The notes: generated by a model from the letters alone, not told the origin. DNA of 64,000 nt from Lacipirellulaceae bacterium (GCA_040218535.1 JAVJRG010000010.1:186001-250000), one strand, 5' to 3'. Counted from the stretch's first letter, positions 16,594 through 26,044 are shown. Made by a program: numbers and translations.

Positions 16594-17811
16594 GTGATCA
16601 AGCGAATCTGTTTACTTTTGGCTTGCCTTGTTGCAGCGGCTTTGTTGGTTCGTCCAACCATTGCTGCCGACTTTGCTGCGCGGCGTGAAGCGATGGTTGC
16701 TCGCGAAATCGAAGCCGCTGGCGTGACCAATCCTCAGGTACTGGCGGTGATGCGTTCCACTCCACGGCACGAATTTGTGCCCGCGGGTTTTCGTGACCAA
16801 GCGTACCTCGATGCGGCACTGCCCATCGGCGACCGGCAAACGATTTCGCCACCGTTTGTTGTCGCTTACATGACCGAGCAACTCAACCCGCAAAGTACCG
16901 ATAAGGTTTTGGAAATCGGCACCGGGAGCGGTTATCAAGCAGCCGTGTTAAGTCCGCTGGTCAAGGAAGTCTATACGATTGAAATCGTCGAGCGACTTGG
17001 CAATCGCGCACGTCGTACTCTCAATCGTCTCGGCTACGAAAACGTTCATGTTCGCACGGGCGACGGTTTTGCTGGATGGCCTGAAGCAGCGCCCTTCAAC
17101 AAGATCATTGTCACCTGCTCGCCGGAAGACATCCCGCAGCCCTTGGTTGATCAACTCGCTGAAGGCGGACAGATGGTCATTCCGGTTGGCGAGCGTTATC
17201 AGCAAAACTTGTTTCGCATGACCAAGCGCGAGGGAAAGCTTGTTCGCGAACCGCTGCGTGCTACCTTGTTTGTCCCTATGACGGGAACGGCAGAAGACAA
17301 TCGTGATGTCCTGCCAAATCCCAAAGAGCCAAGCATCGTCAACGGCAGTTTCGAGCAAGCAATCCAAGAAACAAAATCGCCCGAAGGCTGGCACTATCTG
17401 CGCGGAGCATCGCTTTCCTCGGGCAGACAAGTCCCCGACGGCAAACACTTTCTAACCTTCAAGAGTCGCCGAGCCGGCGACCCGAGTCGCGCTTTGCAGG
17501 GACTGGCAATCGACGGGCGGCATGTCTCGCGAGTGAAACTTTCCGCCGACATCGGTGCGAAGAACTTGAGCGCGGGGCATACTCCCCAGCAACAGGCGGC
17601 AATCATCATCACTTTCTACGACTCGCGGAGGGCCGTGATTGCTCACGATCGGCTCGGGCCGTTCTCGGGGAGCTTCACCTGGAAGAACGTCAGCCGCGAC
17701 ATCATCGTGCCGCTCGCAGCCCGCGAGGCAATCGTCCGTCTCGGGCTGCACGGGGGACAAGGGGAGCTGGATGTTGACAATTTGCAACTCGTTCCCCTGG
17801 CGACTGAGTGA
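16594..17811 (+). CDS. pcm: Exported protein-L-isoaspartate O-methyltransferase with C-terminal jelly-roll-like domain
   Basis: PIMT repairs isoaspartyl residues in aged proteins using SAM. The catalytic part (~28-245) carries VMRSTPRHEFVP, RQTISPPFVVAYMTEQL and the SAM motif VLEIGTGSGYQAA (105-117). Unlike cytosolic PIMT, it begins with a signal peptide (KRICLLLACLVAAALLVRPTIAA, cleavage near residue 24), so it should act in the periplasm. After it, ~255-400 form a second domain (SIVNGSFEQ at the start, ELDVDNLQLVPL at the end) resembling CBM4/9-like carbohydrate-binding modules. A GTG start is chosen because the signal peptide follows directly. Total 405 residues, nearly twice normal PIMT. 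A SAM source outside the cytoplasm is not obvious. Confidence 0.85.
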   Translation: MIKRICLLLACLVAAALLVRPTIAADFAARREAMVAREIEAAGVTNPQVLAVMRSTPRHEFVPAGFRDQAYLDAALPIGDRQTISPPFVVAYMTEQLNPQSTDKVLEIGTGSGYQAAVLSPLVKEVYTIEIVERLGNRARRTLNRLGYENVHVRTGDGFAGWPEAAPFNKIIVTCSPEDIPQPLVDQLAEGGQMVIPVGERYQQNLFRMTKREGKLVREPLRATLFVPMTGTAEDNRDVLPNPKEPSIVNGSFEQAIQETKSPEGWHYLRGASLSSGRQVPDGKHFLTFKSRRAGDPSRALQGLAIDGRHVSRVKLSADIGAKNLSAGHTPQQQAAIIITFYDSRRAVIAHDRLGPFSGSFTWKNVSRDIIVPLAAREAIVRLGLHGGQGELDVDNLQLVPLATE

Positions 17812-18003
17812 CAGCGATGCCTGAAGGCAACGCCCCCTAGCCTGCCTGCGGTCAAAATTCCTCCCAATCGTCAAAAAACGGCAATTTTGCCCAGATTCCT
17901 TGAATTGCGGTGCGGGCCTGCTATCTTGTCAAAGAATGCGGGGAGCCGTGCGAGCTGCTCGCGAAAGTATGGACCCACACGATTTGAAGGGGAGACAACT
18001 AAG

Positions 18004-19053
18004 ATGAAATCAATTGGAACGACACGGATGGCCTCGTTCGCTGTAGCGATCGCTCTCGTGGCTTGGATGGCGACCGACGCCTCGGCCTTCTCGCGTGGCC
18101 GCTTTGGTTCAGGCGGTAGCTATGGTAGCGCTTCGGCTGGTAGCTACGCATCCTCTGGCAGCTACGGCTCGGCATCGGCTGGTAGTTATTCAACCAGCTA
18201 CTATGCTTCGAGCGGCAGCTATGGCTCGGCTTCTTCGGGAAGCTATGGGTCTGCGTCTTCAGGTCGTCAAGGTTTGTTCGCTCGCTGGCACGCCCGTAAG
18301 GAAGCACGTCGCGCTGCTCGCGCAAGTAGTGGCTCCTACGGTTCCGCTGGTAGCTACGCTAGTTACGGTTCGGCTGGGAGCTATGCCGTTTCCTACGCAC
18401 CCGTGTCTTACGCTTCCTCGGGCAGCTACGGTGCAAGCTACAGTACTCCAGTGTACAGTGCTCCCGTCGAATACCACGCTCCAGTGGAAGCCGAATGTGC
18501 AACCTGCTCGACCTCGACCAGTGATGTTGGCACTATTTACGCCAGCGTTCCCGAAGATGCGAAGATCTTCGTCAACGATTCGCTCACAACTAGTACCGGC
18601 AGCGAGAGAACCTTCGCTTCGAGTGGCCTGAAGGCTGGCAAGAGTTACGCCTACGACTTCCGCATCGTCTACACCGTCGATGGCGAAGAAGTTGTTCGTG
18701 AAAAGACGATCCAACTTCAAGCCGGTCAGGATGTTCGTCTCTCATTGGATGGCGACACTCCTGTGGTTGCAAAGGCTGAGCCTGTGAAAACAGAGCTTAC
18801 GCTTGCCGTTCCAGCCGACGCGAAAGTATTCCTCGCAGGTGCTGAGACTCGCCAAACGGGTGAGACCCGTACCTTTGCCAGCACTCGCCTCAAGTCAGGC
18901 CAAACCTGGGAGGACTACACAGTGCGTGTCGTCCTTGAGCGCGATGGTCAAACGCTGGTCAAAGAGAAGTCGATGAACCTTGCTGGTGGTGAAAGCTACG
19001 AGCTAAGCTTCGATTTTGACGAGACGGCTAACCAACTCGCCTTGGCTGACTGA
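18004..19053 (+). CDS. Exported Gly-Ser-Tyr-rich protein with two TIGR03000-type domains
   Basis: A 349-residue planctomycete-type protein. The signal peptide (about 1-28, ends ATDASA) is followed by a repetitive region (~30-155) of GSYGSAS units with a short basic island (ARWHARKEARRAARA), then two copies of a ~75-residue domain: TIYASVPEDAKIFVNDS..., and LTLAVPADAKVFLAGAE.... These match what I remember of TIGR03000, a domain confined to planctomycetes. The region TSTGSERTFASSGL recurs as RQTGETRTFASTRL. It probably sits at the cell surface. The ATG at 18004 has a purine-rich GGGGAGAC site; the frame extends to 17887 upstream, but that part is not signal-like. A strong terminator follows. 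Confidence 0.82.
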   Translation: MKSIGTTRMASFAVAIALVAWMATDASAFSRGRFGSGGSYGSASAGSYASSGSYGSASAGSYSTSYYASSGSYGSASSGSYGSASSGRQGLFARWHARKEARRAARASSGSYGSAGSYASYGSAGSYAVSYAPVSYASSGSYGASYSTPVYSAPVEYHAPVEAECATCSTSTSDVGTIYASVPEDAKIFVNDSLTTSTGSERTFASSGLKAGKSYAYDFRIVYTVDGEEVVREKTIQLQAGQDVRLSLDGDTPVVAKAEPVKTELTLAVPADAKVFLAGAETRQTGETRTFASTRLKSGQTWEDYTVRVVLERDGQTLVKEKSMNLAGGESYELSFDFDETANQLALAD

Positions 19054-19098
19054 TAGTTGAACTCAAAAAGGCCGCAATTTCTGCGGTTTTTCGGAGAC

Positions 19099-19135
19099 AA
19101 CCCCCGCATCGGCGTTGACCGCTGCGGGGGTTTTT
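19099..19135 (+). terminator. Rho-independent terminator
   Basis: The stem AACCCCCGCA (19099-19108) pairs with TGCGGGGGTT (19123-19132), and the T-run TTTTT overlaps its end. A smaller CCGCA/TGCGG hairpin followed by TTTTT lies just before at about 19072-19091. Both follow the Gly-Ser-Tyr protein gene. Confidence 0.85.
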
Positions 19136-19153
19136 CGTTTGATAGGGGCCTGG

Positions 19154-19180
19154 AGCTATCGGCTGTCAGCTATCAGCTAT
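19154..19180. repeat. AGCTATCGGCTGTCAGCTATC-type spacer repeat
   Basis: A run of imperfect AGCTATCRGCT units between the terminator and the next gene. Such AGCTGTCAGCTATCAGCT-like strings are frequent in intergenic DNA of several bacterial groups. It has no coding value. Confidence 0.45.
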
Positions 19181-19238
19181 TCATAGGCAATTTCATTCTG
19201 CCCTCGCTATTTCTCACCCCGAACTCGGCTCCCTTACC

Positions 19239-20087
19239 ATGGCTGCTGCGAAACCTAGGCCGAAGCATAAGCAGCATGGGGGCACGCAATCGCAAGGCTC
19301 ATCTCAGTCCGAAGAGCCTGCGAAAAAGAAACCACCCAAGACTCCCAAACCGCCACGCACCGTCGATCCCAATATGCCCTGGAGGCCTTGGCTTCGCTGC
19401 TTGCTGAGCCTGGCAATCGTGTGGCATGTGACTGCCGTCTTTGCAGCTCCATGGATATTGCAATTCCGAAGTGTTTTTCATCGTGACATGCCACTCAGTG
19501 AAATCCTTAGCCGTGAAGAATTGGCCGCTGCTGACGATCCGAAACATCCCTTACAGGTAGCGATCGATGCGAAAGCGCGTCCGTTCTTGTCCTCACTAAA
19601 CCGACTGTACCGTCCTTATCTCAACCTCACCTACTTGAATCACGGCTACGACTTTTTTACTCCTAATCCGACAGGAAGTTATCTTTTAGGTTGCGTTGCT
19701 TATGACGCACAAGGTGAGGTGATCGCCGAAGAAGTTTATCCTGATATCAAGACGCAATTCCCGCGGCTCTATTATCATCGGCACCTGATGCTGGCTGCTC
19801 AGGGAAGCGAATTCGGCGACGATTGGTCGAATCTCTACGGCCAGCATCTAATAAGAAAGCATGATGCAGCACGTGTTGTTTTGACTCTTGCATACCATCG
19901 CGTACTGCCTCCTAAGCAAGTTCTCGATGGCACGGTGATCGACGCATCAACGACCTACGAAGAACGCGACAGCGTGACGGTCTATCCCGAGGAAGAGCGA
20001 AGCCAAGAGTCAGGCAACAACGAATCACGCCCGTTGGCCCCCGTCCGACGCTCTAGCCCCACCCGCATTCCTGGGGTGGGTCCATGA
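19239..20087 (+). CDS. Membrane protein partner of HTTM protein
   Basis: A 282-residue protein with a very basic, Lys/Pro-rich N-terminal tail (1-45) and one membrane segment (~51-72, LLSLAIVWHVTAVFAAPW), followed by a large domain outside or inside the membrane. That domain contains YLNHGYDFFTPNPTGSYLLGCVAYDA, a pattern that recurs in planctomycete proteins encoded next to HTTM proteins. No enzyme motif is visible. The stop overlaps the start of the HTTM gene by four bases (ATGA), so the two are translated together and probably act together. Confidence 0.7.
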   Translation: MAAAKPRPKHKQHGGTQSQGSSQSEEPAKKKPPKTPKPPRTVDPNMPWRPWLRCLLSLAIVWHVTAVFAAPWILQFRSVFHRDMPLSEILSREELAAADDPKHPLQVAIDAKARPFLSSLNRLYRPYLNLTYLNHGYDFFTPNPTGSYLLGCVAYDAQGEVIAEEVYPDIKTQFPRLYYHRHLMLAAQGSEFGDDWSNLYGQHLIRKHDAARVVLTLAYHRVLPPKQVLDGTVIDASTTYEERDSVTVYPEEERSQESGNNESRPLAPVRRSSPTRIPGVGP

Positions 20088-21076
20088 CCGGTATCTATAC
20101 AGCAACACGAAACTACTTAGCTGAGCTGTGGCAGGCGTGGAATCACTTCTGGTTTGCCCCAACGGACCCAGCGACGCTTTCTCTCATTCGCGTCCTTGCA
20201 GGCTGGATGTTGCTCTACACGCACCTCGTCTGGTCGTTCGATTTGGCGGCATTTATCGGACCCGAAGGTTGGGTGCCAGTTGAGTATTTGCGAAACAATA
20301 CTTTCCTTGATCTTGTTACAGAGAAACCGCAGTGGCACGTTTGGAGCATTTTCTTCTGGATCAAATCCACGGGGCTATTGTGGGTTGTTCACGTGTTCGC
20401 GCTCTTGGTCTTCGCCTGCTTGATGCTGGGGCTGTTCAGCCGAGTGGTGGCAGTCCTGGCGTGGCTGCTGGCAATTTCCTACGCAACGCGCGTGACACCG
20501 GGAGCTTACTTCGGACTCGACAAAGCGAACGTGATGCTCGCTACCTACGTCATGCTGGGTCCGTGTGGAGCGAGATACTCGCTCGACCGCCTGTGGCGGA
20601 TTCGTCGGGGAAAAGACGTCAGTTCGACGGAAAGTCCCTCGGCGAACCTTGCTATTCGGCTGCTGCAGATTCACTTATGCATCGTTTATCTGTTTTCTGG
20701 GCTCGCTAAAGCACAAGGTGAAACTTGGCAGACGGGCACGGCCGTGTGGTATGCGATGGCAAGTCTCGAATACCAATCGTTCGACATGACTTGGCTGGCG
20801 GGCTGGCCGCGTCTGGTTGCGTTGCTAACCCATGTCACCGTGTTTTGGGAAATCTTTTATATCGCCTTAGTTTGGAATCGCTTCACGCGACCAATCGTCC
20901 TGTGGATCGCACTGGCCGTTCATGGCGGAATCGCCCTCTTCATGGGCATGATCACATTCGGCTCCGCGATGTTGATTGCGAACCTTGCTTTCATTTCCCC
21001 TGAAATGGTCCGCCGTTGGATCGACCCGATTGCCCGACGCATCTCTCTGGCACTCGTGGGGCAAAAGGTCGAATAG
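20084..21076 (+). CDS. HTTM domain membrane protein (vitamin K-dependent carboxylase-like)
   Basis: A 330-residue protein with about seven to eight membrane segments. Motifs of the HTTM family seen here: PATLSLIRVLAGWMLLYTH near the start, GLFSRVVAVLAWLLAISYATR, the helix pair LLQIHLCIVYLFSGLAKAQGE, then EIFYIALVWNRFTRPIVLW. HTTM proteins are distant relatives of gamma-glutamyl carboxylase; the bacterial function is mostly unknown. It is coupled by a four-base overlap to the upstream membrane protein gene. Confidence 0.8.
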   Translation: MTGIYTATRNYLAELWQAWNHFWFAPTDPATLSLIRVLAGWMLLYTHLVWSFDLAAFIGPEGWVPVEYLRNNTFLDLVTEKPQWHVWSIFFWIKSTGLLWVVHVFALLVFACLMLGLFSRVVAVLAWLLAISYATRVTPGAYFGLDKANVMLATYVMLGPCGARYSLDRLWRIRRGKDVSSTESPSANLAIRLLQIHLCIVYLFSGLAKAQGETWQTGTAVWYAMASLEYQSFDMTWLAGWPRLVALLTHVTVFWEIFYIALVWNRFTRPIVLWIALAVHGGIALFMGMITFGSAMLIANLAFISPEMVRRWIDPIARRISLALVGQKVE

Positions 21077-21231
21077 CGCACTGCTATTGGGCTCATTGCG
21101 AATCTTGGCAACCTTTGCGGGCTAATCTGCTCCGGCGAAGCACGCAGATGCAGCAGAACCGATACAACGCGTATTCGAGCATCTCGTTTTGCTCGACTAC
21201 TCCGCCCTATTATTCCGAGTTCTGAATCGTC

Positions 21232-22356
21232 ATGCGTCTGTCTCTAGCTGGTTGCTTTGTCGTTTGCCTTGCTTGCATTGCTAGCACTTCCTCGCAAGCC
21301 CACGCCCAACGTCACCGCGCGGTCGTCCCCGGCACCGGGACAAAGATTGACTACGTCGGTGACGACTTTGAGGGCGAGGGGTGGAACTTTATTCACAACC
21401 ACCCAAAGAGCTCCCGCGAGCAAGATGATCGCGTCCGCTCGCCCCGTGGCAGTGCCACCAATGGTCGTTGGAATGAAGGCCCCGAACGGGGACAGCCTGA
21501 CCAAATTCAGATCGTTGACACCCCTGCTGGTGGCTTGGCTGGCAGCAACAAAGCGTTGATGTTGCGTACGCTACGGTCAGGCATTCCTGGCTACAACTCA
21601 CGCGACGTCCAACAAGACGACCTGATCGCGAACCTGCCCAATCGCCTCGGTGGCAGCATCCCCGTGGGCGAGACCCCGAGCTTCGTCGTTCGCGTTTATC
21701 TTCCCCCGGCGGAGCAGTGGGAGAACCGCTCCGGACCGCACTTCGGCATCCGCGGCAGCACGACGACGATGACGACCGAGCAGAAAAGTTTCGGCCTGTT
21801 CGGTAGTCGTAGCGAAACGAAGGCTGAGCCTTATTGGCCCGGCATGTGGATCCACTTCCGCAGCGAAACGAGCCGCAAAAACGAGAAGGATTCCGCCTAC
21901 ATCGCTATTCGTGGCGATCACATGGGGCGAGATTATCGCGCGAAAGAGATTGAGCAGTTCGGCTGGTGGACCTTCGGCATGAGCTTCACCCCCGACGGCT
22001 CGGTCCATTACTACGCAAAGCCCGGCATCGAGGACCTGACCGCCGCTGATCATTTGGATTCCAAATACCCGTACAGCTATCACGCCCGCAGCTTCCGCAC
22101 GTTCTTCTTCAACTCTTGCAACTACAACGATGGCAAGACTTGGTCCACGCCGTTCATCATCGACGACCCCACGCTGTACGTGGTGAACTCGCGTCGCGTG
22201 GAGTCAATCGTTGCCCGTAAGAAGGTTGCCGAAGAGAAACGGATTGCCGCCCAAAAGCGGATGGAAGAACGCCGTGCAGCAGCGAAGCAGAAAGCACAAG
22301 AAAAATGGGCGGCGGCGCAGGCACGCAAGCAACAGGGCCGTACTAACCGGAAGTAA
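21232..22356 (+). CDS. Secreted hypothetical protein with Ala/Lys/Arg-rich tail
   Basis: 374 residues, unknown function. The signal peptide (about 1-26, ending SSQAHA) is followed by a globular region (30-320) that may be a lectin-like beta sandwich: it has DYVGDDFEGEGWNF at the start, which resembles the opening of family-16/jelly-roll folds, and PYWPGMWIHFRSE and WWTFGMSFTPDGSVHYYAK in the middle. The C-terminal 50 residues are a charged helix (RKKVAEEKRIAAQKRMEERR). The 3' end overlaps that of the convergent phosphopantetheinyl transferase by 14 bases. Confidence 0.7.
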   Translation: MRLSLAGCFVVCLACIASTSSQAHAQRHRAVVPGTGTKIDYVGDDFEGEGWNFIHNHPKSSREQDDRVRSPRGSATNGRWNEGPERGQPDQIQIVDTPAGGLAGSNKALMLRTLRSGIPGYNSRDVQQDDLIANLPNRLGGSIPVGETPSFVVRVYLPPAEQWENRSGPHFGIRGSTTTMTTEQKSFGLFGSRSETKAEPYWPGMWIHFRSETSRKNEKDSAYIAIRGDHMGRDYRAKEIEQFGWWTFGMSFTPDGSVHYYAKPGIEDLTAADHLDSKYPYSYHARSFRTFFFNSCNYNDGKTWSTPFIIDDPTLYVVNSRRVESIVARKKVAEEKRIAAQKRMEERRAAAKQKAQEKWAAAQARKQQGRTNRK

Positions 22357-23056
22357 AATCAAACTTCTGGAAGATGACCTCTGGAAGATCGGAGCACTTG
22401 CCAAGGGCGAGCGAAACAAAGTAGCAGTCGAGGTGCGAGAAGGTTTGCAGTGCCCAAGGATTCGCATCCATTATCGGACCGCTCGGCGCGTCCAACAGCA
22501 GTCGCCCGCCATCCTCTTTGACGCTCAATTTCGTCATCGGCGTGGAAAGTCCAACACCCGTCGCTTTGAGACAAGCTTCTTTCTGAGTCCATTTGCGGAA
22601 GAGATGCTCAGGTCGCAACTCTTCAGTTTCATTCAACCACTTCTCGAGTTCTTCCTGACAGAAGACCGTCCGGGCCAGGGAGTCGAGATTGTTGACCTGC
22701 CGTAGCCTCTCGATGTCGACGCCGAGGACTTCAAAGGGGCCAATCGCCACCATTGCCCAGTCGCCAGAATGTGAAACATTGAAACCAAGCCCACAGGTCG
22801 CGGGTTCAGCCAGGTACGGCTTGTCATATTCACCGTAGCGAAAGTGGATGCCGAGCGGCTTGCATTCGAGCCTCTCAGCAAGCTTCGCTCTCAGTGCCCA
22901 GCGCGCGAGCACAAACGCACGACGAGCGGGCTCGACCTTGTATCGGTCGGCTTTCGCCCTCTCTTTTGCCGGCAGCGATTCGTAGCATTGTTCGACAATC
23001 TCGACGGGTTGGTCGAGCGAAATCGTCCAGACAACAATCTTTTCTTCACTGTCCAT
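22343..23056 (-). CDS. 4'-phosphopantetheinyl transferase, Sfp type
   Basis: Activates carrier proteins of fatty-acid, polyketide or peptide synthases by attaching the phosphopantetheine arm of CoA. The 237-residue protein has the expected motifs: FNVSHSGDWAMVAI, then LGVDIERLR (metal-binding Asp/Glu) and RKWTQKEACLKATG (the WxxKEA motif). The length suits the two-lobed Sfp class. No synthase genes are adjacent, so the client is unknown. ATG start at 23056. Confidence 0.87.
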   Translation of the reverse strand: MDSEEKIVVWTISLDQPVEIVEQCYESLPAKERAKADRYKVEPARRAFVLARWALRAKLAERLECKPLGIHFRYGEYDKPYLAEPATCGLGFNVSHSGDWAMVAIGPFEVLGVDIERLRQVNNLDSLARTVFCQEELEKWLNETEELRPEHLFRKWTQKEACLKATGVGLSTPMTKLSVKEDGGRLLLDAPSGPIMDANPWALQTFSHLDCYFVSLALGKCSDLPEVIFQKFDFTSG

Positions 23057-23247
23057 ACTCCCACCGATCCTGAATCAGCGAGCCTTCCGCGTCAATCGGC
23101 TGGCCGAAACGAGCTAGATTTCGCCCATCGCCAAGGCGAACCTGGGGCACTAAAATGGAGCCTTTCAAATTTGAGTAGTGGAGTCCCTCTACCGCCCGCC
23201 GCAACCTCCGTCTGCAGCAGACCATGGCAATCAAGGCATTTCGAGCG

Positions 23248-24345
23248 ATGAAAAACCAACGTGTCTATAATTTCTCAGCCGGTCCTGCCGTGATGCCGCT
23301 ACCCGTGCTGGAAAAGATTCAGGAGGAAATGCTCTGTTTGCCAGGGGTCGGTGCCTCGGTCATGGAGATCAGCCATCGGAGCGAGGCCTTCAAGGCAATC
23401 CTCGCTTCGGCCCAAGCGAATCTCCGCTCGCTGCTCGCGATTCCTGACACTTACGAAGTTTTGTTCTTGCAGGGGGGGTCGCGACTGCAGTTCTCCATGA
23501 TTCCGATGAACCTGCTCAGCCCCGAGCAACCCTCGGCGGACTATCTGGTGACTGGCTCTTGGGGTAAGCACGCGCTGGCGGAAGCCAACAAGCATGGCGA
23601 CATGAAGTGCGTATGGACCGGCGCGGAAACCAACTTTGATCGCCTTCCAGAGCCGGCCAAAATCAAGCACACGCCTAACGCCGCGTATTTGCATTACACG
23701 TCGAATGAAACGATCCAAGGCGTGCAGTTCCCTGAGCCGGTCGACGCGGGCGAGACGCCGTTGGTTTGCGATGTGTCGAGTGACTTCTTGCATCGTCCGA
23801 TTGACGTTTCCAAGTTCGGCTTGCTCTACGCCTGTGCCCAAAAGAACGCCGGCCCCGCGGGCGTCACGGTCGTGATCGTTCGCAAAGACTTGATTGACGA
23901 CGTGAATGAAGACCTCCCCGGTTACTTGCGTTACGAGAATCACGCGGCTGCCGACTCGATGATGAACACCCCGCCGACGTTCGCTATCTACGCGCTGAAG
24001 CTCATCACTGACTGGATCAAGAAAGACATGGGCGGCCTAGCGAAGTTGCACGAATTGAACTGCGGCCAAGCAAAGCTGCTGTACGATGTGCTCGACGCGA
24101 ATCCTGAATTCTATGAGGGCCACGCCCAACCCGACTGCCGTTCGCTGATGAACGTCACCTTTCGTTTGCCAAGCAAAGAACTGACGCAGAAGTTCATCGC
24201 TGAAGCCGCGAAGAAGGAGCTCACAGCGCTCGCCGGACATCGCTCGGTCGGTGGGATCCGTGCTTCGATTTACAACGCGATGCCGACTTCGGGCGTCGAG
24301 TGCCTCCGCGACTTCATGGAAGACTTTTGCAAGGCCAATGCCTAA
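23248..24345 (+). CDS. serC: Phosphoserine aminotransferase
   Basis: PLP enzyme converting 3-phosphohydroxypyruvate and glutamate to phosphoserine; second step of serine synthesis. About 365 residues from the ATG at 23248, which gives the usual N-terminus MKNQRVYNFSAGPAVMP; an ATG at 23224 would add eight residues. Motifs: VLFLQGGSRLQF, ETIQGVQFP, CDVSSDFLHRP, and the PLP lysine in ACAQKNAGPAG. It lies 68 bases upstream of serA, so the two adjacent steps form an operon. Confidence 0.93.
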   Translation: MKNQRVYNFSAGPAVMPLPVLEKIQEEMLCLPGVGASVMEISHRSEAFKAILASAQANLRSLLAIPDTYEVLFLQGGSRLQFSMIPMNLLSPEQPSADYLVTGSWGKHALAEANKHGDMKCVWTGAETNFDRLPEPAKIKHTPNAAYLHYTSNETIQGVQFPEPVDAGETPLVCDVSSDFLHRPIDVSKFGLLYACAQKNAGPAGVTVVIVRKDLIDDVNEDLPGYLRYENHAAADSMMNTPPTFAIYALKLITDWIKKDMGGLAKLHELNCGQAKLLYDVLDANPEFYEGHAQPDCRSLMNVTFRLPSKELTQKFIAEAAKKELTALAGHRSVGGIRASIYNAMPTSGVECLRDFMEDFCKANA

Positions 24346-24412
24346 GCCTGCGAGCGGCCTCTTCCCTCGCAATATTCCAATAATTAAAGACTCTGCAGAA
24401 TAAAGAATCAGT

Positions 24413-26044
24413 ATGCTACGCGTTATCGTTCTCGACAACTTGGCTCAAGAAGGACTCGATCTACTCGGCAGTGCGGAAGGGATCGAGTACGAAGTTCGAA
24501 CAGGACTCAAAGGGGATGAGCTGCGGGAAGCACTCGCCGAATTCGATGGAGCCATCTGTCGTAGTGGCGTGAAGATCACCCCCGAATCGCTCGAAGGAAA
24601 TCGCCGACTGAAGGCCATCGTGCGGGCGGGCGTTGGCACGGATAACATCGACAAGCCGGCCGCGACGCGTGCGGGGGTCGTCGTGATGAACACCCCTGCG
24701 GGCAACACGCTTAGCACGGCTGAACACGCGGTCGCCTTGATGCTTGCCATGTCACGCAACGTCGCCCCGGCCAACCAGGGACTCGTCGAAGGGCGTTGGG
24801 ATCGCAAGAAGTACATGGGCACCCAAGTGGCGGGGAAGACGCTCGGCGTGGTTGGCTTGGGGCGGATCGGCTTGGCGGTTGCTTCACGTGCCCAAGCACT
24901 GGAAATGAACATTCTGGGTTATGACCCGTTCATGTCGAAGGAACGTGCCGCCGACCTGGGCATCGAGCTCGTGGAAACGGTCGACGACATGCTGCCGCGG
25001 ATCGACTACCTGACGGTTCACACACCGTTGACCGAAGAAACACGAAACCTAATCGACATGGAGCAGCTTGAAATCATCAAGCCGGGAGCACGTTTGGTCA
25101 ACGCCGCCCGGGGTGGCATCTACAACGAACAGGCGCTGGTTGAAGGGCTTAAGAGCGGCAAGCTTGCCGGTGTGGCTCTGGATGTCTACGGCGAGGAACC
25201 CTGCACCGATAGTCCGCTATTCGGAATGGAGGGCGTCGTCTGCACACCGCACCTAGGAGCCAGCACTGAGGAAGCCCAGACAAACGTCGCGGTCGAAGCC
25301 GTTGAATTGCTGACCGATTACCTCCTGAACGGTCAAATTAAGAACGCGGTGAACGTCGCTTCGCTCGACGCCAAGACGCTTGCTTCGTTGCGAGGCTATC
25401 TCGATGTTGCCTATCGCCTTGGACGCTTAGCCGCTGGCTTGGTTCCCAGCGGCATTTCGAAGTGTAAACTCACCGCCCGTGGTGAGATCTCTGGGAAGGA
25501 CACCAAGCTCCTTACTTCTGCCTTCTCGACGGGTCTTCTCGAAGGTGCTTTCGAGGAAGAGGTCAATCTCATTAATGCCCAGATGCTGCTGGAGGATCGC
25601 GGCATCGACCTTACCACGGAGTCGCAAAGCACAGGGATCGCTTTTAAGTCTTCGCTCACCGCTGAAGTGGAATCCTCGCAAGGCGTCATGCACAAAGTTG
25701 TCGGCACGCTGTTTGGCGAAGCGATGCCACGTCTGGTGGCGCTGGATGGCTACCGATTGGAAGCGTATCTTGACGGCTGCCTGTTGGTCTTCACCCATCA
25801 AGACGTGCCGGGCATCATCGGCGGCGTCGGGAATATCTTTGGCGAACATGGCGTGAACATCGCTCAGATGGCTGTGGGCCGTGCTGGAGATCATCCTGGC
25901 GGCGAGGCTGTGGGCATTCTCAATCTCGACGCGGAGCCTTCCGCTGAAGCGCTCGAAGCAGTCCGAGATCTTCCCGCGATCAGCGGTGCTTGCGTGATTC
26001 ATCTGCCTAAGGCGGGTGATTTGCCTTCTTGGTTGCAGGATTGA
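24413..26044 (+). CDS. serA: D-3-phosphoglycerate dehydrogenase, long form
   Basis: Oxidises 3-phosphoglycerate to phosphohydroxypyruvate, first step of serine synthesis. 543 residues: substrate and NAD domains (~1-310, with GVVGLGRIGLAVAS at ~145-158 and RGGIYNEQALVEGL), an intervening ASB-type domain (~315-455) and a C-terminal ACT domain (~460-535, FTHQDVPGIIGGVGNIFGEH) that binds serine as feedback inhibitor in related enzymes. The catalytic His lies in CTPHLGASTEEAQ. Downstream of serC, same strand. Confidence 0.94.
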   Translation: MLRVIVLDNLAQEGLDLLGSAEGIEYEVRTGLKGDELREALAEFDGAICRSGVKITPESLEGNRRLKAIVRAGVGTDNIDKPAATRAGVVVMNTPAGNTLSTAEHAVALMLAMSRNVAPANQGLVEGRWDRKKYMGTQVAGKTLGVVGLGRIGLAVASRAQALEMNILGYDPFMSKERAADLGIELVETVDDMLPRIDYLTVHTPLTEETRNLIDMEQLEIIKPGARLVNAARGGIYNEQALVEGLKSGKLAGVALDVYGEEPCTDSPLFGMEGVVCTPHLGASTEEAQTNVAVEAVELLTDYLLNGQIKNAVNVASLDAKTLASLRGYLDVAYRLGRLAAGLVPSGISKCKLTARGEISGKDTKLLTSAFSTGLLEGAFEEEVNLINAQMLLEDRGIDLTTESQSTGIAFKSSLTAEVESSQGVMHKVVGTLFGEAMPRLVALDGYRLEAYLDGCLLVFTHQDVPGIIGGVGNIFGEHGVNIAQMAVGRAGDHPGGEAVGILNLDAEPSAEALEAVRDLPAISGACVIHLPKAGDLPSWLQD

